Below, piece after piece: positions 11,250 to 23,498 of a stretch of 64,000 bases of DNA. Made by a program: the position numbers and the translations under genes. The notes under the pieces were generated by a model. The model was given only the letters and a program-made list of their open reading frames with translations, searched no databases and was not told the origin of the DNA. The stretch is from Sequoia sempervirens (taxonomy: Eukaryota > Streptophyta > Pinopsida > Cupressales > Cupressaceae), in contig VDFB02018414.1 of assembly GCA_007258455.2 (NCBI GenBank), forward strand, positions 124,001-188,000, read 5' to 3'. Within the stretch, counting starts at the first letter, position 1; each line of letters starts with the position of its first letter.

Positions 11250-12240
11250 AATTCGTTACAGGGATATGAGTGACCAAGAAGAAGTGGTGAATGAAACACC
11301 TCAAGAAGAGAGGGATGTTGATGATGTGAGGATGGAAAGATTGTTGAAAGCAGTCAAGGGTGAAGGAACCAAGGTGAAGATGGAACTTCCAATATATATA
11401 GGTAGTTTGAATTGTGAAGAACTCCTTAATTGGATAGGGGAGTTGGACAAGTACTTTGAATTTGAGGAGGTACCTGAAGAGTAGCAAGTGAAGTTGGCCA
11501 TGACCAAGTTGAAAGGTCATGCATCCCTATGGTGGTATTATGTTCAAGAAGAAAGGAAAAAGAAAGGAAAATCCAAGATTACTTAGGATAGGATGATTGC
11601 CAAGTTGAAGGGAAAATTCATGCTTAGTGAATACATGACTTAGTTGTATAAGAAGTTGCAAAACTTGAAACAAAAGGATATGGGAGTAAAAGAGTACACT
11701 GAAGAGCTTTATAAGTTGAGTATCAAATTAGGACACATGGAGGATGACACTGACAGGGTTGCAAGATACCTGAATGGATTGAAGTATAACTTGCAAGATG
11801 ATTTGAGGCTTACAAGCCTTGGGAAACTTGGAGAGTGTTATCAACTAGCCTTAAAGGTTGAGGAGAAGCTAAATAGGAAGCGAGAAAGCATAATAGAGGT
11901 ATAGGAAGGACTTATAGAGGTAGAGGTCCATATGTTGGTAGACAGTCACAAAGAAATCAAGGTGAGTCAAGCACCTCACAAGAACAAGCATCAAATTCAA
12001 GAGGAGGTTTTAGAGGAAGAAGGCCTAACTTTAGGGGGAGATTTGGACAAAGAGGAGGATTCAATGGTTTCACAGGAAAATGCTACAAGTGCAACAAGTT
12101 TGCAGGTCATCGAGCTTGGGAGTGTCCACAAGAGCAATCAATGACTACCTTTAGGAATGAAAGGACTCAAGTTGCTCAAGGAGGAGATGAAAAAAGTGTT
12201 AACTCCTCACCACAACGAGAAGAACTAGGGAAAGGATAAT
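11250..12240 (+). pseudogene. Ty3/gypsy gag, main part with zinc knuckle
   Basis: Continues the Gag begun at 3181. It contains MERLLKAVKGEGTKVKMELP, then the retrotransposon Gag domain (ELLNWIGELDKYFEFEEVPE, LKGHASLWWYYVQEE, MGVKEYTEELYKLSIKLGH) over about 11330-11860. TAG stops interrupt it at about 11482, 11584 and 11641. A CCHC knuckle lies at about 12086-12127 (CYKCNKFAGHRAWEC); it has one residue more than usual between the second Cys and the His (CX2CX5HX4C). Confidence 0.85.
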
Positions 12241-12665
12241 CCTTGTTGATGAGAAGGACATTGATCAAGGTTCCAAAGGAGAAGGAGCCACCTCAAAGGA
12301 AGTCACTATTCAAGACTATTTGGAAGTGCCAAGGTAAGTGTTGTCAAGTTGTTACAGATTTTGGTAGTACTGATAATCTAGTTGTTGTTGAGATGGCAGA
12401 GAAACTAAACTTGAAGAGATTACCTCATCCTACACCATATAAAGTATCATGGTTGAATGAGGGGTAACAAGTACTAGTTAATGAACAATTTTGGGTAGAT
12501 TTTCAAATAGGAACCTATACAAAGACAAGGTGTTATGTGCTATCATCCCTATGGATGTATGCCATGTGTTATTTGGTAGGCCTTGGAAATATGATAGAAA
12601 AATAATGCATGATGGTAGAAAGAATGTCTATGTTTTGCAAAAGACAGAGTTACCTATACCTTAGA
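12241..12665 (+). pseudogene. Ty3/gypsy aspartic protease region
   Basis: The family blocks CCQVVTDFGSTDNLVVVEMA and LKRLPHPTPYKVSWLNEG are clear (about 12334-12465), followed by LVNEQFWVDFQIGTY. The catalytic D-[ST]-G triad reads D-F-G here, so the protease would be inactive. The stop at 12465-12467 and later frame breaks confirm decay. Confidence 0.85.
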
Positions 12666-12669
12666 ACTT

Positions 12670-13486
12670 TTGAAGGAGGAAGATAAAGACCAAAAGGTTG
12701 GATCAAGTGTGATGTTAGTGGGTGAAAAAGAGTTTCTAAAGAAAATGGAAGAGGCAGAGATGGGTTTTGTAGTGATGATCAGACCTAGGACTATCATAAT
12801 AGAAACAAGAATTGATGAGTTGCCATGGAGAATTCAAGACATGTTAAAGGGTTATGCAGATATAGTTGTTGATGAACTTCCTAATTCCTTGCCTCTAATG
12901 AGAGATACTAGTTGTCATATAGACTTTATACCAAGGGCTAGTCTACCAAACAAGGCAACCTATAAGATGACACCCCAAAAAAATGAAGAAACCATAAAAC
13001 AAGTACAAGAGTTGCTTGAAAAAGGGTTAATCAGGAAGAGCCTTAGTCCTTGTGTAGTTCCAACTATTTTGGCACCTAAGAAAGGGGGTGAGTGGAGAAT
13101 GTGTATTGATTCTATAGAAATAAACAAGATAACAATTAGATATAGGTTTCCACTGTCAAGAATAGAAAACTTAATAGATTGTTTGTGTGGGGAAAGTTAC
13201 TTCACAAAGATAGATCTCAAAAGTGGATACCATAAAATAAGGATCAGAAAAGGAGATGAGTGGAAAATAATGTTCAAAAAAATGAGGGCCTATATGAGTG
13301 TCTTTTTATGCCATTTGTCCTTTCTAATGCACCTAACACCTTCATGAGGCTCATGAATGAGGTCCTCAATCCATACATTGGTAAGTTTATTGTTGTTTAT
13401 CTTGATGATATATTGGTTTTTAGTGCTAACAAAGAAGAACATTTGCATTATTTGAATTCGGTATTGAGAAGGCTACAAGAGGAAAA
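12670..13486 (+). pseudogene. Ty3/gypsy reverse transcriptase, first part
   Basis: RT fingers and palm are recognisable: LPPKATYKMTP-type block (about 12940-12970), VQELLEKGLIRKSLSPC, ILAPKKGGEWRMCIDSIEIN, YFTKIDLKSGYHKIRIRKGD, LFMPFVLSNAPNTFMRLMNE and the active site VVYLDDILVFS (about 13393-13425, YLDD intact). A frameshift lies at about 13280-13300. The gene breaks after RRLQEEK at 13486 because of a DNA-element insertion and resumes at 22219 with LLINLKKCEFM. Confidence 0.9.
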
Positions 13487-14419
13487 GGGTATGTGTAGGA
13501 TCATGATGGGGCAAAAAGTGGCGATATGATGGGTATGTGTAGGGTATGTGGCTGAATTTTTTTTTTAACCCAAAATTGATGAAACGAAAAGGGTTTTTAA
13601 AGGAGATTCTCAGCTTTCCACCAATATAAATTATGCTTTAATTTGAATTTAATAAACTATTACTATTCATTTTCTATTTGAATTACGACCAAAGTCTTGA
13701 TTGATAGGCTGATTGAAAAACATCTATAGCTTTCAAATGGTATCACATTTTTGAATTTGAAACATGCGTCACATTCTATGCTTCGCATACTATAGGATTA
13801 AAAAAAAAATGAATTTCATGAATTTTTGACCAAGTTAAGGTGGTTAGACATACGAGTTTTTATATTTTTTAAAATTTGTAATAAAAAAATTATAATTAAT
13901 TATTTACTTGGAAAAAATTACAAAAAATATGCATCACATCGACATGAGTCCTCTAATTATATCTAAAATATTTTAAAAAAATATTATCATTTTATTGTGG
14001 TTAGAGTGGTAAGAAAGACACCTACTTCTTATTTTTCCAAATTTAAGTACTACTACATTGAAATTTCAAATTTTCACCAAATAGATTGTTTTTTAAATAA
14101 ACCTAGTAGTTTAGAAACTACATTCAATTTGCTACAAATTCTATTCTTACATATTTTTGAAATAATATAGATAACTTATTCAAATTTTTACGTCAAGTTT
14201 TTGAAAGAGGAAAAAATAGGTTTTACAGGGACCTGAAACCACAAAGTTTACAGAATAAAGAAAGAGTCAAAAGAGACATCACAGTCAGAAAGGCTATTAA
14301 AATAACAACAGAAAACTCCCACAGCCAACAAAAAGGCCAGCAAAGGCCACAAAACCAAAAAACTAGACAAAAAGCCAACATCAACTAAATTTGAGATTTT
14401 AAAAGATTAGCAATCTCAG

Positions 14420-15960
14420 CTTCCAGCTTGTTGATGTCCTGAACTCCTCTCTTTTATATCTAAACCATCTGTGTTGTGGGAGGTGCTTTCATTTTAAGAT
14501 TGGCCTAGGTCCTTTTAGAAATACCTTGGTCCTCATTCTTGCTTTCCTTATTCTCTTCCAAATCAACAACCAGCGAACCATGTTGTGTTTTTTCTAGCTT
14601 TTTAGACATAGCATTGATAATAATGGCATTGTGCCTAGCCATTTTATGATTTTGTTCCATGACTGTTTTCAAATTATTTTTGATTTTAACCATTTCCTCT
14701 TCTATAGACTTGTATTTCTCCTCAATAACACCTCCTTTCTTTCCAATACTATTCTTATTATGTTTCCTTTCTTCGTTGCTGAGGGCGGCCAACTTCAGCT
14801 CCAACTCCTCCGACTTACTGTACAAAGCCCTGTTTCTTTGATTGAGCTCATTAATTTCTTGATAGGACCACTTTAAGACCTTGAAAATGTCACTAATGTT
14901 TTTTCTAGCAGAGACCAGAATGTCACCAGACTGAACCCAGTCTAATATGAGATTTAAATCATCCGAGTTGGGGGAGCTAGGAAATCTAGTACCTTCGAAT
15001 CTAAAAGAGGCAGGAGGGGAGGCACATAATTTCTACTGGCTTTAGGTTTCTCGACTTTGTCTTCCATGGAGTCCATAGAATAGGAAACCAACTTGTTGGC
15101 AGGGGAGCCCTTAAGAACAAGATTCTTTAAGGGGGTAGAGCAGCTGGGTAAGGACTTAGGGTTAGCTTTAGCAAACTGGGGTCTTTTAGACTAGGTTTTC
15201 TTACCAGACATCTCAAAGGATGGGTGGGTTTCAATAATTTTCTCTTGGTTTGGCTGAATCTTTGAACCCCCACTATCAGTATCATAGTCCTCAGACTCCG
15301 AAGAGGCCACAAGTTTAGATAAAGCTGACATGCTTTGATAGTGTTCGTAAATTAACCTAATAAGACCAGGATGAAGAATAGGGTATCTCCTGGGATTTTT
15401 CCTATGGTCCTCAAGGCTATTACTCAACGAACATAACAAGTAGTGAGGCAAAGAAATCCATACCTTATGGCGGAAGTGGTTAAGAATGGCGAAATGATAC
15501 CCATACACTCTAGTAAATCTCTCGTCTAGGGTGATATACTCCATGATAACACGAAGTACCTTTCTCCACAATGCCTTGATAGTATCAATTTTGAAATAGT
15601 TGTTAGAGATTTTAACCAATTTTAATTTATCCTTGTCCTTCTTAGGAAATCTGATGATCGCCTCGTCAGAGAACCTTCTGTTGCGATAAAACTTCACGAC
15701 CTCAGTTGACATTCCAGTAATCTCCCCTATAATCTGCTCATCTAGCTTCACCTTTCTTCCAAAGAGAATATTTTTTCCATTGTTCCAGTTCTTCTCAAAG
15801 TAATCCGTAGCCACAAAATTGGTCCCATGAATTTTTTCTAGATATGGAACCAGCCCACCTTTTTCAATCTACTCCCAAACCTTGTCATTCCTAGTGTGCA
15901 CCTCATAGCTATTAGGCTCAACTCTTTTCTTGTCCCCCCCCCATTTTTGTTTGCTCCTTA
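14420..15960 (-). pseudogene. Additional coding region 3' of the LINE RNase H (unknown family)
   Basis: Minus strand, after ORF2. One frame reads KVWE, a stop, then KIHGTNFVATDYFEKNWNNG and stays open through FGRKVKLDEQIIGEITGMS, FTRVYGYHFAILNHFRHKVW and RRYPILHPGLIRLIYEHYQ to a Ser/Asp-rich tail, stop at about 15191. A following stretch (about 14825-14505) is a charged probable coiled coil (SEELELKLAALSNEERKHNK). The pattern resembles plant transposon-associated domains of the PF20167 / plant-mobile-domain kind, from memory only. It may be an ORF3 or a captured gene fragment. Confidence 0.55.
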
Positions 15961-16230
15961 CTGCAGACTCTACTAGTACTGAGAACCTATTGCAAAATTA
16001 TGTAGTTGTTCCAATGCACCCACAAAGTGTGCCACTTTTTCTTCCCTTCTAAGTAACATGACGCAGCCCCATAAAATCTCTTGATTTCGATGTACCTGGC
16101 CCCTTTCTCTTTAATCATTAATTGTATTTTCCTCTTTCCCATATGTAACATAATAATATAGTAATTCCCTGACTTCGGTTCTGAAGTCCCTACAATTCTG
16201 CCACGTGTTCAATCCTTGCTTCCTAACCCC

Positions 16231-19200
16231 TTAATTCGCAAAATAATCTGCCACGCTGTTAGCTTCCCTATAGACGTGTGAAACTTTTACTTTTTCAAAA
16301 TTTTTTAGAATAGACTTTGCTTCATCTATCCAATTCTTTATCGTCCATGAGGGTGGGGTCCTTCCTAAAAGACAATCAATAATATTTTTAGAATCTCCTT
16401 CAAGCCATAAGTTTCTTATATTCATATTATAAGCTAACTTTAAAAGTTGAAAAATTCCTATAGCCTTCGCCACATGGTTGGTTTGATGGCTAAGGGATAT
16501 AGCCACAACCGCCATACATTTTCCATTTGAATCCCTTAGCACACCTCCACTTCCAGCCATACCCGGGTTGCCCTTCGGAGCTCCATCAAAGTTGGCCTTA
16601 AACCAGCCGTTTGTGGGAAAGGTCCAGTGAACACCCTCCCTACTTTTCCTAGTTGGCTTGGAAGCAGATGAAATTTCCACTTTAATATTCCAATCTTTTT
16701 CTATCCTTAAATCATAGGGAGTGCACACCACAACTTCCAGGTTAAGAGCTTTTTGAGGAATCACATTAAAGTTTTCCTTTATAAGCCTAAATTTTTTCTC
16801 AAAGACATTATTCTCCGACATCTCCTTGTCCCTAAATAGTCTATTATTGTGTTCCTTCCACACTCCCCAAGCAAAAAAAGGGAATAAGAAGGCCTATAAC
16901 CTTCAAATATAGGGATTTTGAGTAGGAGCTTTCCATTGTAGAAAGAACTCTTCAATGGTCTGGGGGAACACCCAGGAGAGATTCCAGATAGCTAATAATT
17001 TTCCCCATATTAAGGAAGCAAACAGATAGTGGAGGAACAAGTGGTTGGCTGACTCCACCTCACTCTTGTAGAGATAGAATCTGTTGGGGATTTCAAATCT
17101 CCGTTTACAAAGATTTTCCACTGTGAGAACCTTATTTTAAAGCATTATCCAAAAGAAGATATTAAGATTTGGAGTTAGGTGTTTAATCCAAGCTTTAGAC
17201 CAAAAGGGAGGGGGGCTTGAGAAAGGGACAACAAGGAGACAACTAAAGAGACAAATTAGTTACCCGAAGGGTTATCCATCCAGACAAGGGTGTCATACTA
17301 CTGATTCTATCCCAAGCTGATAGCCTTTAAGGAGGATTGAAGCTGAGCCAATTCCTGACTGATCACACATAAGTTCACCCAGTCTCCCTCAAACCAATAA
17401 TCTTTGACAAGTTCTCCAAAAGTAGCTTTACATTGCTCTGCCCATCTGTTGAATCTTTCAATATTAATAAGGAATTCCTTAAAGAGCCATTTATCCTCCC
17501 AAAATCTAGCTTGATTGCCATTTTTGATGTGCCATCTTGTCCTTGATTCCAGAATTTTTCTACCAGCAATCATATCATTCCAGCAAGCTGAACCACGTGG
17601 GAGGACAGGAGAATCCAATAGAGCTTTGAGGGTCATACGGTCAGCCATATATTTACTGAAAATATCTTTCCATTCTCCGCCAAACGAGAAAGATCTCCAT
17701 ATTTGTTTGGCTAGGAGAGTATTATTAATAATTCTTATTTTTCTAAGACCTAAACCCCCCAAGGTCTTCGGTCTACAAACCAAATCCCACCCTGTAAGAG
17801 GCGTTCTCTTCCTTTCCTCCACTCTAGACCAAAGGAATCTTTTTTGGATCTTTTCAATGGCCTCTGCATTTAGCAGGGATTTTGAAGAGGCTTAAAGCAT
17901 AAATTGGGAGATTCTAAAGAGAAGCTTTAAGAAGCTGAATTTTTCTAGCTTGGCTCAAAAGAGCTCCTTTCCAGCCTGCCAACTTCTTTTTGAACCTATC
18001 AACCAAAGAGAACCAAAAGGAATCTGGAGGTTTGAGGCATAACGAAAGTCCAAGATAAGAAGAAGGTAAGGATTCCACCCCGCAATCAAGGATTCTAGCA
18101 ATCTTGACCTATCTATGCTCAGGGGTATTGAAGAAAAAGATGGAACTCTTCTGTCTATTGACCTTTTTCCCAATTGCCTTTTCATACACAACCAAAGCTT
18201 TTTTCAAAGTCTTAGCCTCGTTCACAAAAGATCTAACCATCAACATTGTGTCATCAAGCAACTGTTGGTGAGAACATATCAAATTCATGGAAGAAGGACT
18301 AAGACCAACAAGGGACCTTTGTTCGATCAATCTCTTAAGATTCCTTCCTAGGCTTTCAACCATTATAGTAAAAAGAATAGGTGAAATAGGGTCACCCTGT
18401 CTGAAGCCTCTTGAATTTTGAAAGAAACTAGAAGGAGATCCATTAACAATGATGGTTATGGAAATTGTGGTAACCAACTGATTCACTAGCTTAATGAATC
18501 TGTTACTGAAGCCAAACCCCCTTAGGATTTTGAATAAAAACTCCCAGTCAACACGGTCGTACGCTTTGGAGATGTCCAACTTGAGAAGAAACCCTTCATT
18601 TTTAGATTCCACAAGTGAATGAATATTCTCATGGACTGTGACTATTGAATCTAATATTTTCCTTCGAGGAACAAAACCATTTTACTGAGGGGAAATCAAC
18701 GAAGAAAGGATAGAAAAGATCCTTGAAGTCAACACCTTAGAAATGATTTTATAGAGAGAGTTGCAAAGACTAATGGGTTTGAATGCCTCAAACTCTATTG
18801 CCCCTAGTTTGTTAGGAATAAGGACCATGAAAGTAGCATTCAGTTCCTTAAGGAGCCTTCTGGAACCAAAGAATTCCTTAACAAAATTCACTACATCATT
18901 TTCCACAATATCCCAAAACCATTGAAAAATGAACGTAGGAAATCCATCAGGCCCAGGGGCCTTGTTTCCTTCAAAAGAAAAGGCAGCTTTCCTAATTTCC
19001 TCCATAGAGGGGATGGCCACAAGCTTTTCATTGTCTTCCATAACAACAACCTTGGGGATGGCCTCTAATAGAAAGTCTTGATCATTTTGATTGATTTCCC
19101 CATTCACTGAAAGTAGGTTATTATAGAAGAGGACGGCTTGATTTTTGATGTCTTCCTCTTCCTCAAATCTAGTACCATTAACTTCTATGGAAGCGATTCT

Positions 19201-20340
19201 ATTGGCAGCCTTGTGTTTTGAAGCAGATAAATGGAAGTACCTTGTATTTCGATCTCCAACAGAGAGCCATAAAACCCTCGATCTCTGCCTCTAGAAATCC
19301 TCCTCTTTTGCTATTATGTCGTGCAGCTTCACCAGCAACTCATTTTCTCTATCCTTAATATCTTCAATGTATCCTTCCTTCTGGATTTTGTACTGGATCT
19401 TCACAAGCTTCATTTGAAGTTCAGATTTAATGCCAAAAATGTTTCCAAAGGATTCTTTTTTCCATCTTCTTAAATTGTGTTTTACTTCTCTCAACTTTTT
19501 AGCAATTCTAAACATAGTAGTTCCTGGAACATCAATATTCCACCATTTCCTAATTTCATCTAAGATTAGGGGATGGTACAACCACATTCTTTCAAATCTA
19601 AAGGGCGAGTTTTTCTTCACCTTTATAGGGTCTGCCACATAACTTATGGGAAAGTGATCCGACGCAACTCTGGAAAGAGATTTAAGAGAGAAAAAATAGT
19701 TTAAAAGCCACATGTTGAGAAATTAAAGTTCTATCTAACCTAACTTGAATTAGATCCTTACCATTTCTTCTATTCGACCATGTGTACTGGGCCCCTTGCA
19801 AGTCCATATCAATCAGCTCCTTGTTGTTGATGAAATAAAAAAGACCAGACTTACTCTCCTAGTTCACCTGAGAACCTCCAAATTTATCCTCATTCAGAAG
19901 GGGAGTATTAGAGTCTCCCATGACTATCCAATTGTCATTATAAAAAATCCTATAGAAAGCAGAGAGCTCATTCCACAAAGATTTTCTAGCTCCTTTCCCA
20001 TTGGGAGCATAGATGTTCGACTGAATCCAACTAAAGTTATCTCTGATATGTGTGAATTTAGTAGCCACATGATTGTTGCTTTCCAACAAAGGTTCCCCTT
20101 TAATGAAGTTCTAGTTCCAAAAGGTAGCAATTCCTCCTGATGCACCATGTGAATTGTTTCCTTGAATCCCACAATTCTGAAACATTTTGATCTTCTCCAC
20201 CTTTTCTTTGGGAATTTTAGTTTCTTGGATGAGGAGAATATCAGGTTTATGATACCTAAAAAAATTGTGCAAAACATCTCTCTTGTGAAGGCTATTGAGC
20301 CCTCTTATATTCTAGGACATAATCTTCATGTCTTACCAAG
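16231..20340 (-). pseudogene. LINE ORF2: endonuclease, reverse transcriptase, RNase H
   Basis: Endonuclease pieces on the minus strand include NIRGLNSLHKRD, LLIQETKIPKEK, WIVMGDSNTPLLNEDKFGG (usual GDFN reads GDSN) and SRVASDHFPIS (SDH motif kept), about 20330-19640. The RT spans about 19110-17300 with GNKAPGPDGFP, LLKLDISKAYDRVDW, GFRQGDPISPILF and the active site QQLLDDTMLM (usual FADD; both Asp kept). A C-terminal RNase H at about 16640-16231 shows NFDGAPKGNPG, LEGDSKNIID and VYREANSVADYFAN. Stops occur at about 19290, 18680 and elsewhere. Confidence 0.9.
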
Positions 20341-20414
20341 GGATTTGAGGATCTCCGGAATGGTCTTTTCAACACCATCCGCTATATCCTGAAAGCTTTC
20401 ATGCTCTCTCTACC

Positions 20415-22109
20415 ATTTTACCAATCTCCTACCCTGGCCAAGCTTAGTGGCACCACAATCCGCCTTTGCTTTTGTTCTTGTAATAACTCCACACAGGGTA
20501 TTCTGATGTTTGCTTTTCTCCTTCTTTTTCTTAGAATGAGAGAGTACTTCTTCCCAGTCAATATCTTCTTGGCTCTCCATCTCTCTGCTAGATTTCCATT
20601 CCTTGTCATTCATTCTTCTTTTCTCCCAAGGAGGGTATCCATTAAGCCATTCCTAGGCTAATTCATATTTTCACTCGAAAGTTCAGTATTCTGGCTCAAA
20701 TCCTCATAGGTGTCCTTAACAAAATCTAGGGTTGTTTTTTCCTGGGGATTAAGAGGGTCACTCAAAGGGGAGCATTCGATAGAGGTCGCGTTCAGGATTG
20801 GAATGCCAATATCCAAAGACAGACCCTAGATAGGAATATCCTCCAATCCAGGAAACCCATTTTCTTTATCTTCTGGTAAGATCTTAAGAGTAGAGGAGAC
20901 AAATTCCTCATCCCTTTTCCCTTCCTCCGTATTTTCCAATGTTCTTTCATCATCTTCCCTAGGGCCAACATTATTTTCTGCTCTTGTTTGGTGATTAGTC
21001 TGTGCATTAGGGTCCTTAGATTCTGTTTCATCAATATTGTTAGAGGTATTCCTCTGAGTTTCATTTTTCTCCTTCCCCATCATTTTTCTTTCTCCAGACA
21101 GTCCTATGGTTGGACAAGTTATTCTATTTTTCTTTATTGAAATTTAATGGGCATTTCTTAGCCCAATGCCTCATTTTCCTACATTTGAAATAGGAAAAGG
21201 GAATGGATTAAAACTCTATAGTTTGCGTCCAGGTTCCCAACTTAGATTGAATATCTATTGAAGAAGGAAGGTCAGCACTCTCTGAGACTCCTACATAGAT
21301 TCGGGCAAACACCAACCACTTTCTAGCTGCTGTCATAGGGTCAATAGAGAGAAGTTCACCAAAGGAACTAGCTATTCCATTGAAAATGTCCCCATTCCAA
21401 TATTCCAGAGGGAGACTCAGAAGTCTAGCCCAAACTGGAATGTTCTCAAAGATAGAATAAGAAAGGTCTAAGCGGGAGGTCCACTTCTTTAGGGCCAAGG
21501 AAGATTTTCCAATGACCCAGGGTCCTCCACTCCTAACAACCAAGATATCCTCCTTACAGGTGCACTCAAAGGAAAAGAAACCTCAAGGAAGAGCAGCCAC
21601 ATAAACTTGCCCATTTTTCCTCCACTTATTTTTAACAAATTCCCTGACCACATCAACATTTGGTCTAGGACCCATAAAATTTCCAACTAGGACTTTTTCC
21701 ATCAAAGCAATATTATGATCAATGATAGGGTCAGGCACAAAGATGGAAAAATTACCTTTCGATGGGTCAGAATAGTTACTTACTAGAGGGAAAATCGATT
21801 TACCATTTGGTTTGATTCCAAACAATGAAGCCCAAGGTTTACGCTTAGCTCCTTCCCTTTTAGCGGTCCCTACCACCTCATTGGAAATTTTTCCCTTTCC
21901 ACCTTGTTGACCTTCAGGGGACCCCCCTAATTTTTCTTTCCTCCTGGGTCCACCTGGATTTTGTTTCTGGTGTCCTCATCAAATTCAACCTTACCTTTCT
22001 CCGCACTCAGAACGTGCACCGATTAAGCTTGGGATTCCTCAGATCCTGCTCCATTGTTCAGAGATTTGAAATTCTGCTTTTCTTGCCCATGCTCCACAGT
22101 CCCGCTCAT
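20415..22109 (-). pseudogene. LINE ORF1 (RNA-binding protein) with DUF4283-like domain
   Basis: The likely start is the ATG at 22109 (MSGTVEHGQEKQN). A basic/acidic leader is followed by KPWASLFGIKPNGKSIFPLV and a DUF4283-like block (KNGQVYVAALP, GGPWVIGKSSLALKKW, PVWARLLSLPLEYWNGDIF, ARKWLVFARIYVGVSES) over about 21640-21250. A zinc knuckle follows at about 21180-21140, YFKCRKMRHWAKKC, where the first Cys is Tyr (TAT instead of TGT). The C-terminal part is highly charged. TAA, TAG and TGA stops interrupt it. It would coat the LINE RNA. Confidence 0.8.
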
Positions 22110-22218
22110 TGTTAAAACTATAATTCTTTTTACGTCAAGTTGCCTAACTTTGATTTTTCTGAATTTTTTTCCACTTAAGGGCCTATTTTTTCCATGATGA
22201 TCTTGCACATACCCAAAA

Positions 22219-23498
22219 ATTGTTGATAAACCTTAAAAAGTGTGAGTTCATGAAGACAAATTGTTGTGACTTGGTTTTGAGGTCTCAAAGGGAATGTTGA
22301 AGATGGATCCAAGCAAAGTGAAAGCAATATTGGAGTGGCCTACACCTAGATTAGTCACAAAGGTAGTAAGTTTCCATGGTATTGCAAGTTTTTATAGGAA
22401 ATTTATCATAAATTTTAGTCATATATGTGCACCTATCATAGACACTATTAAAGGGGATAAGAAAAGGAAGTTTGTGTGGATTGAACAAGCTAGGAAAAAT
22501 TTCCAATATTTGAAAAAGAGAGTGAATTATTTTCCTATCTTGGCCCTACCTGACATCAATAAGGTATTCTAGATAGAATGTGATGCTAGTGGTCATGCAA
22601 TAGGGCCAATTTTAAGCCAAGACAATAAGCCAATAGCATATTTTAGTGAAAAACTGAATGATGCAAAGAAAAAGTACTCATCATATGACTTGGAGATGTA
22701 TGCAATGGTTCAATCACTAAAAAATGGAGACACTACCTTCTACCTAAAGAGTTTGTGGTCTATATAGACAATCATGCACTTCAATTCATAAATAGCCAAG
22801 AAAAGTTCAGTCAAAGGCACATAAGTGGGTTGAGTAAGTTTACAAAATTTTACTTTCACAATCAAACACAAGAAGGGGAAAAGTAATAAGGTGGTTGATG
22901 CTTTAAGTAGAAGATCAGTAATGGTGCAGGAAATTCAGTTAAAAAGTGTTGAAATTGAAGCACTCAAGGAGATGTATGAGAATGATGAGGATTTCAAAGA
23001 AGTTTATGAGGTTTGCAAGCAGCCTATTAGCACTAACAGGGAGAAGTGGCTAGATTATCTTATACAAGATGGTTTATTGTTTAAGGGGGCACAAATTTGT
23101 GTACCAAAATGTTCTATGAGGGAAAATATTATCAAGGAGAATCATTGTGGGAGTATGGCAGGTCATTTTGGACTTGATAAGACATTAGAACAACTAAGAA
23201 GGAACTACTTTTGGCCAAGGATGCAAACAGTTATAAGAAGATTTGTGGAGAGATGTACTATATGTCAAAAAGAAAAAGGGAGTAGCACAAATGTAGGATT
23301 GTACCAACCTTTACCCATTCCCAATAGGCCTTGGGAATCCATCAATATGGAATTTGTTATGGGACTACCAAAGACTCAAAGGGGTTTTGATTCAATTTAT
23401 GTAGTTGTTGACAAGTTTTCCAAGATGGCCCACTTCATTCTTATAAAAATCACAAGTGATGATTCATATGTTATAGGTTTGTTCTTTAAAGGGGTTGT
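22219..23498 (+). pseudogene. Ty3/gypsy RT end, RNase H and integrase
   Basis: Resumes with LLINLKKCEFM, then MDPSKVKAILEWPTPR and FHGIASFYRKFI (RT thumb), IECDASGHAIG and KKYSSYDLEMYAMV (RNase H, about 22570-22720), VVYIDNHALQFI, and VDALSRR at 22891. The integrase has the zinc-binding His/His and Cys/Cys pair (HCGSMAGH, CTICQKEKG), then INMEFVMGLPKTQRG, where the catalytic Asp of the usual MDF is Glu, and YVVVDKFSKMAHFI. The protein is cut after LFFKGVV at 23498 by the second DNA-element copy; the rest is not found before the gap. Confidence 0.9.

Larger units (their letters stand above)
14200..22126 (-). mobile_element. Full-length-like LINE (L1-type) retrotransposon, minus strand
   Basis: A 7.9-kb non-LTR element flanked by the 15-bp direct repeat TTTTTACGTCAAGTT (14185-14199 and 22127-22141). 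Reading on the minus strand it has ORF1 with a DUF4283-like domain and zinc knuckle, ORF2 with endonuclease, reverse transcriptase and RNase H, then about 2 kb of additional sequence with a third coding stretch. The 3' end carries only a short A-tract (TTTTT on the plus strand). Multiple stops make it inactive. Confidence 0.9.
13487..22214. mobile_element. Terminal-inverted-repeat DNA element, copy 1, split by a LINE
   Basis: The left end starts GGGTATGTGTAGGATCATGA and the reverse complement of the right end starts GGGTATGTGCAAGATCATCA, giving TIRs of about 23 bp. The borders are fixed by the gypsy reading frame on each side (RRLQEEK | LLINLKKCEF) with AAAA on both sides as a possible short target duplication. 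Without the LINE (14200-22126) the element is only about 800 bp and non-coding. A second copy lies at 23499-24192 in the opposite orientation. Confidence 0.8.
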
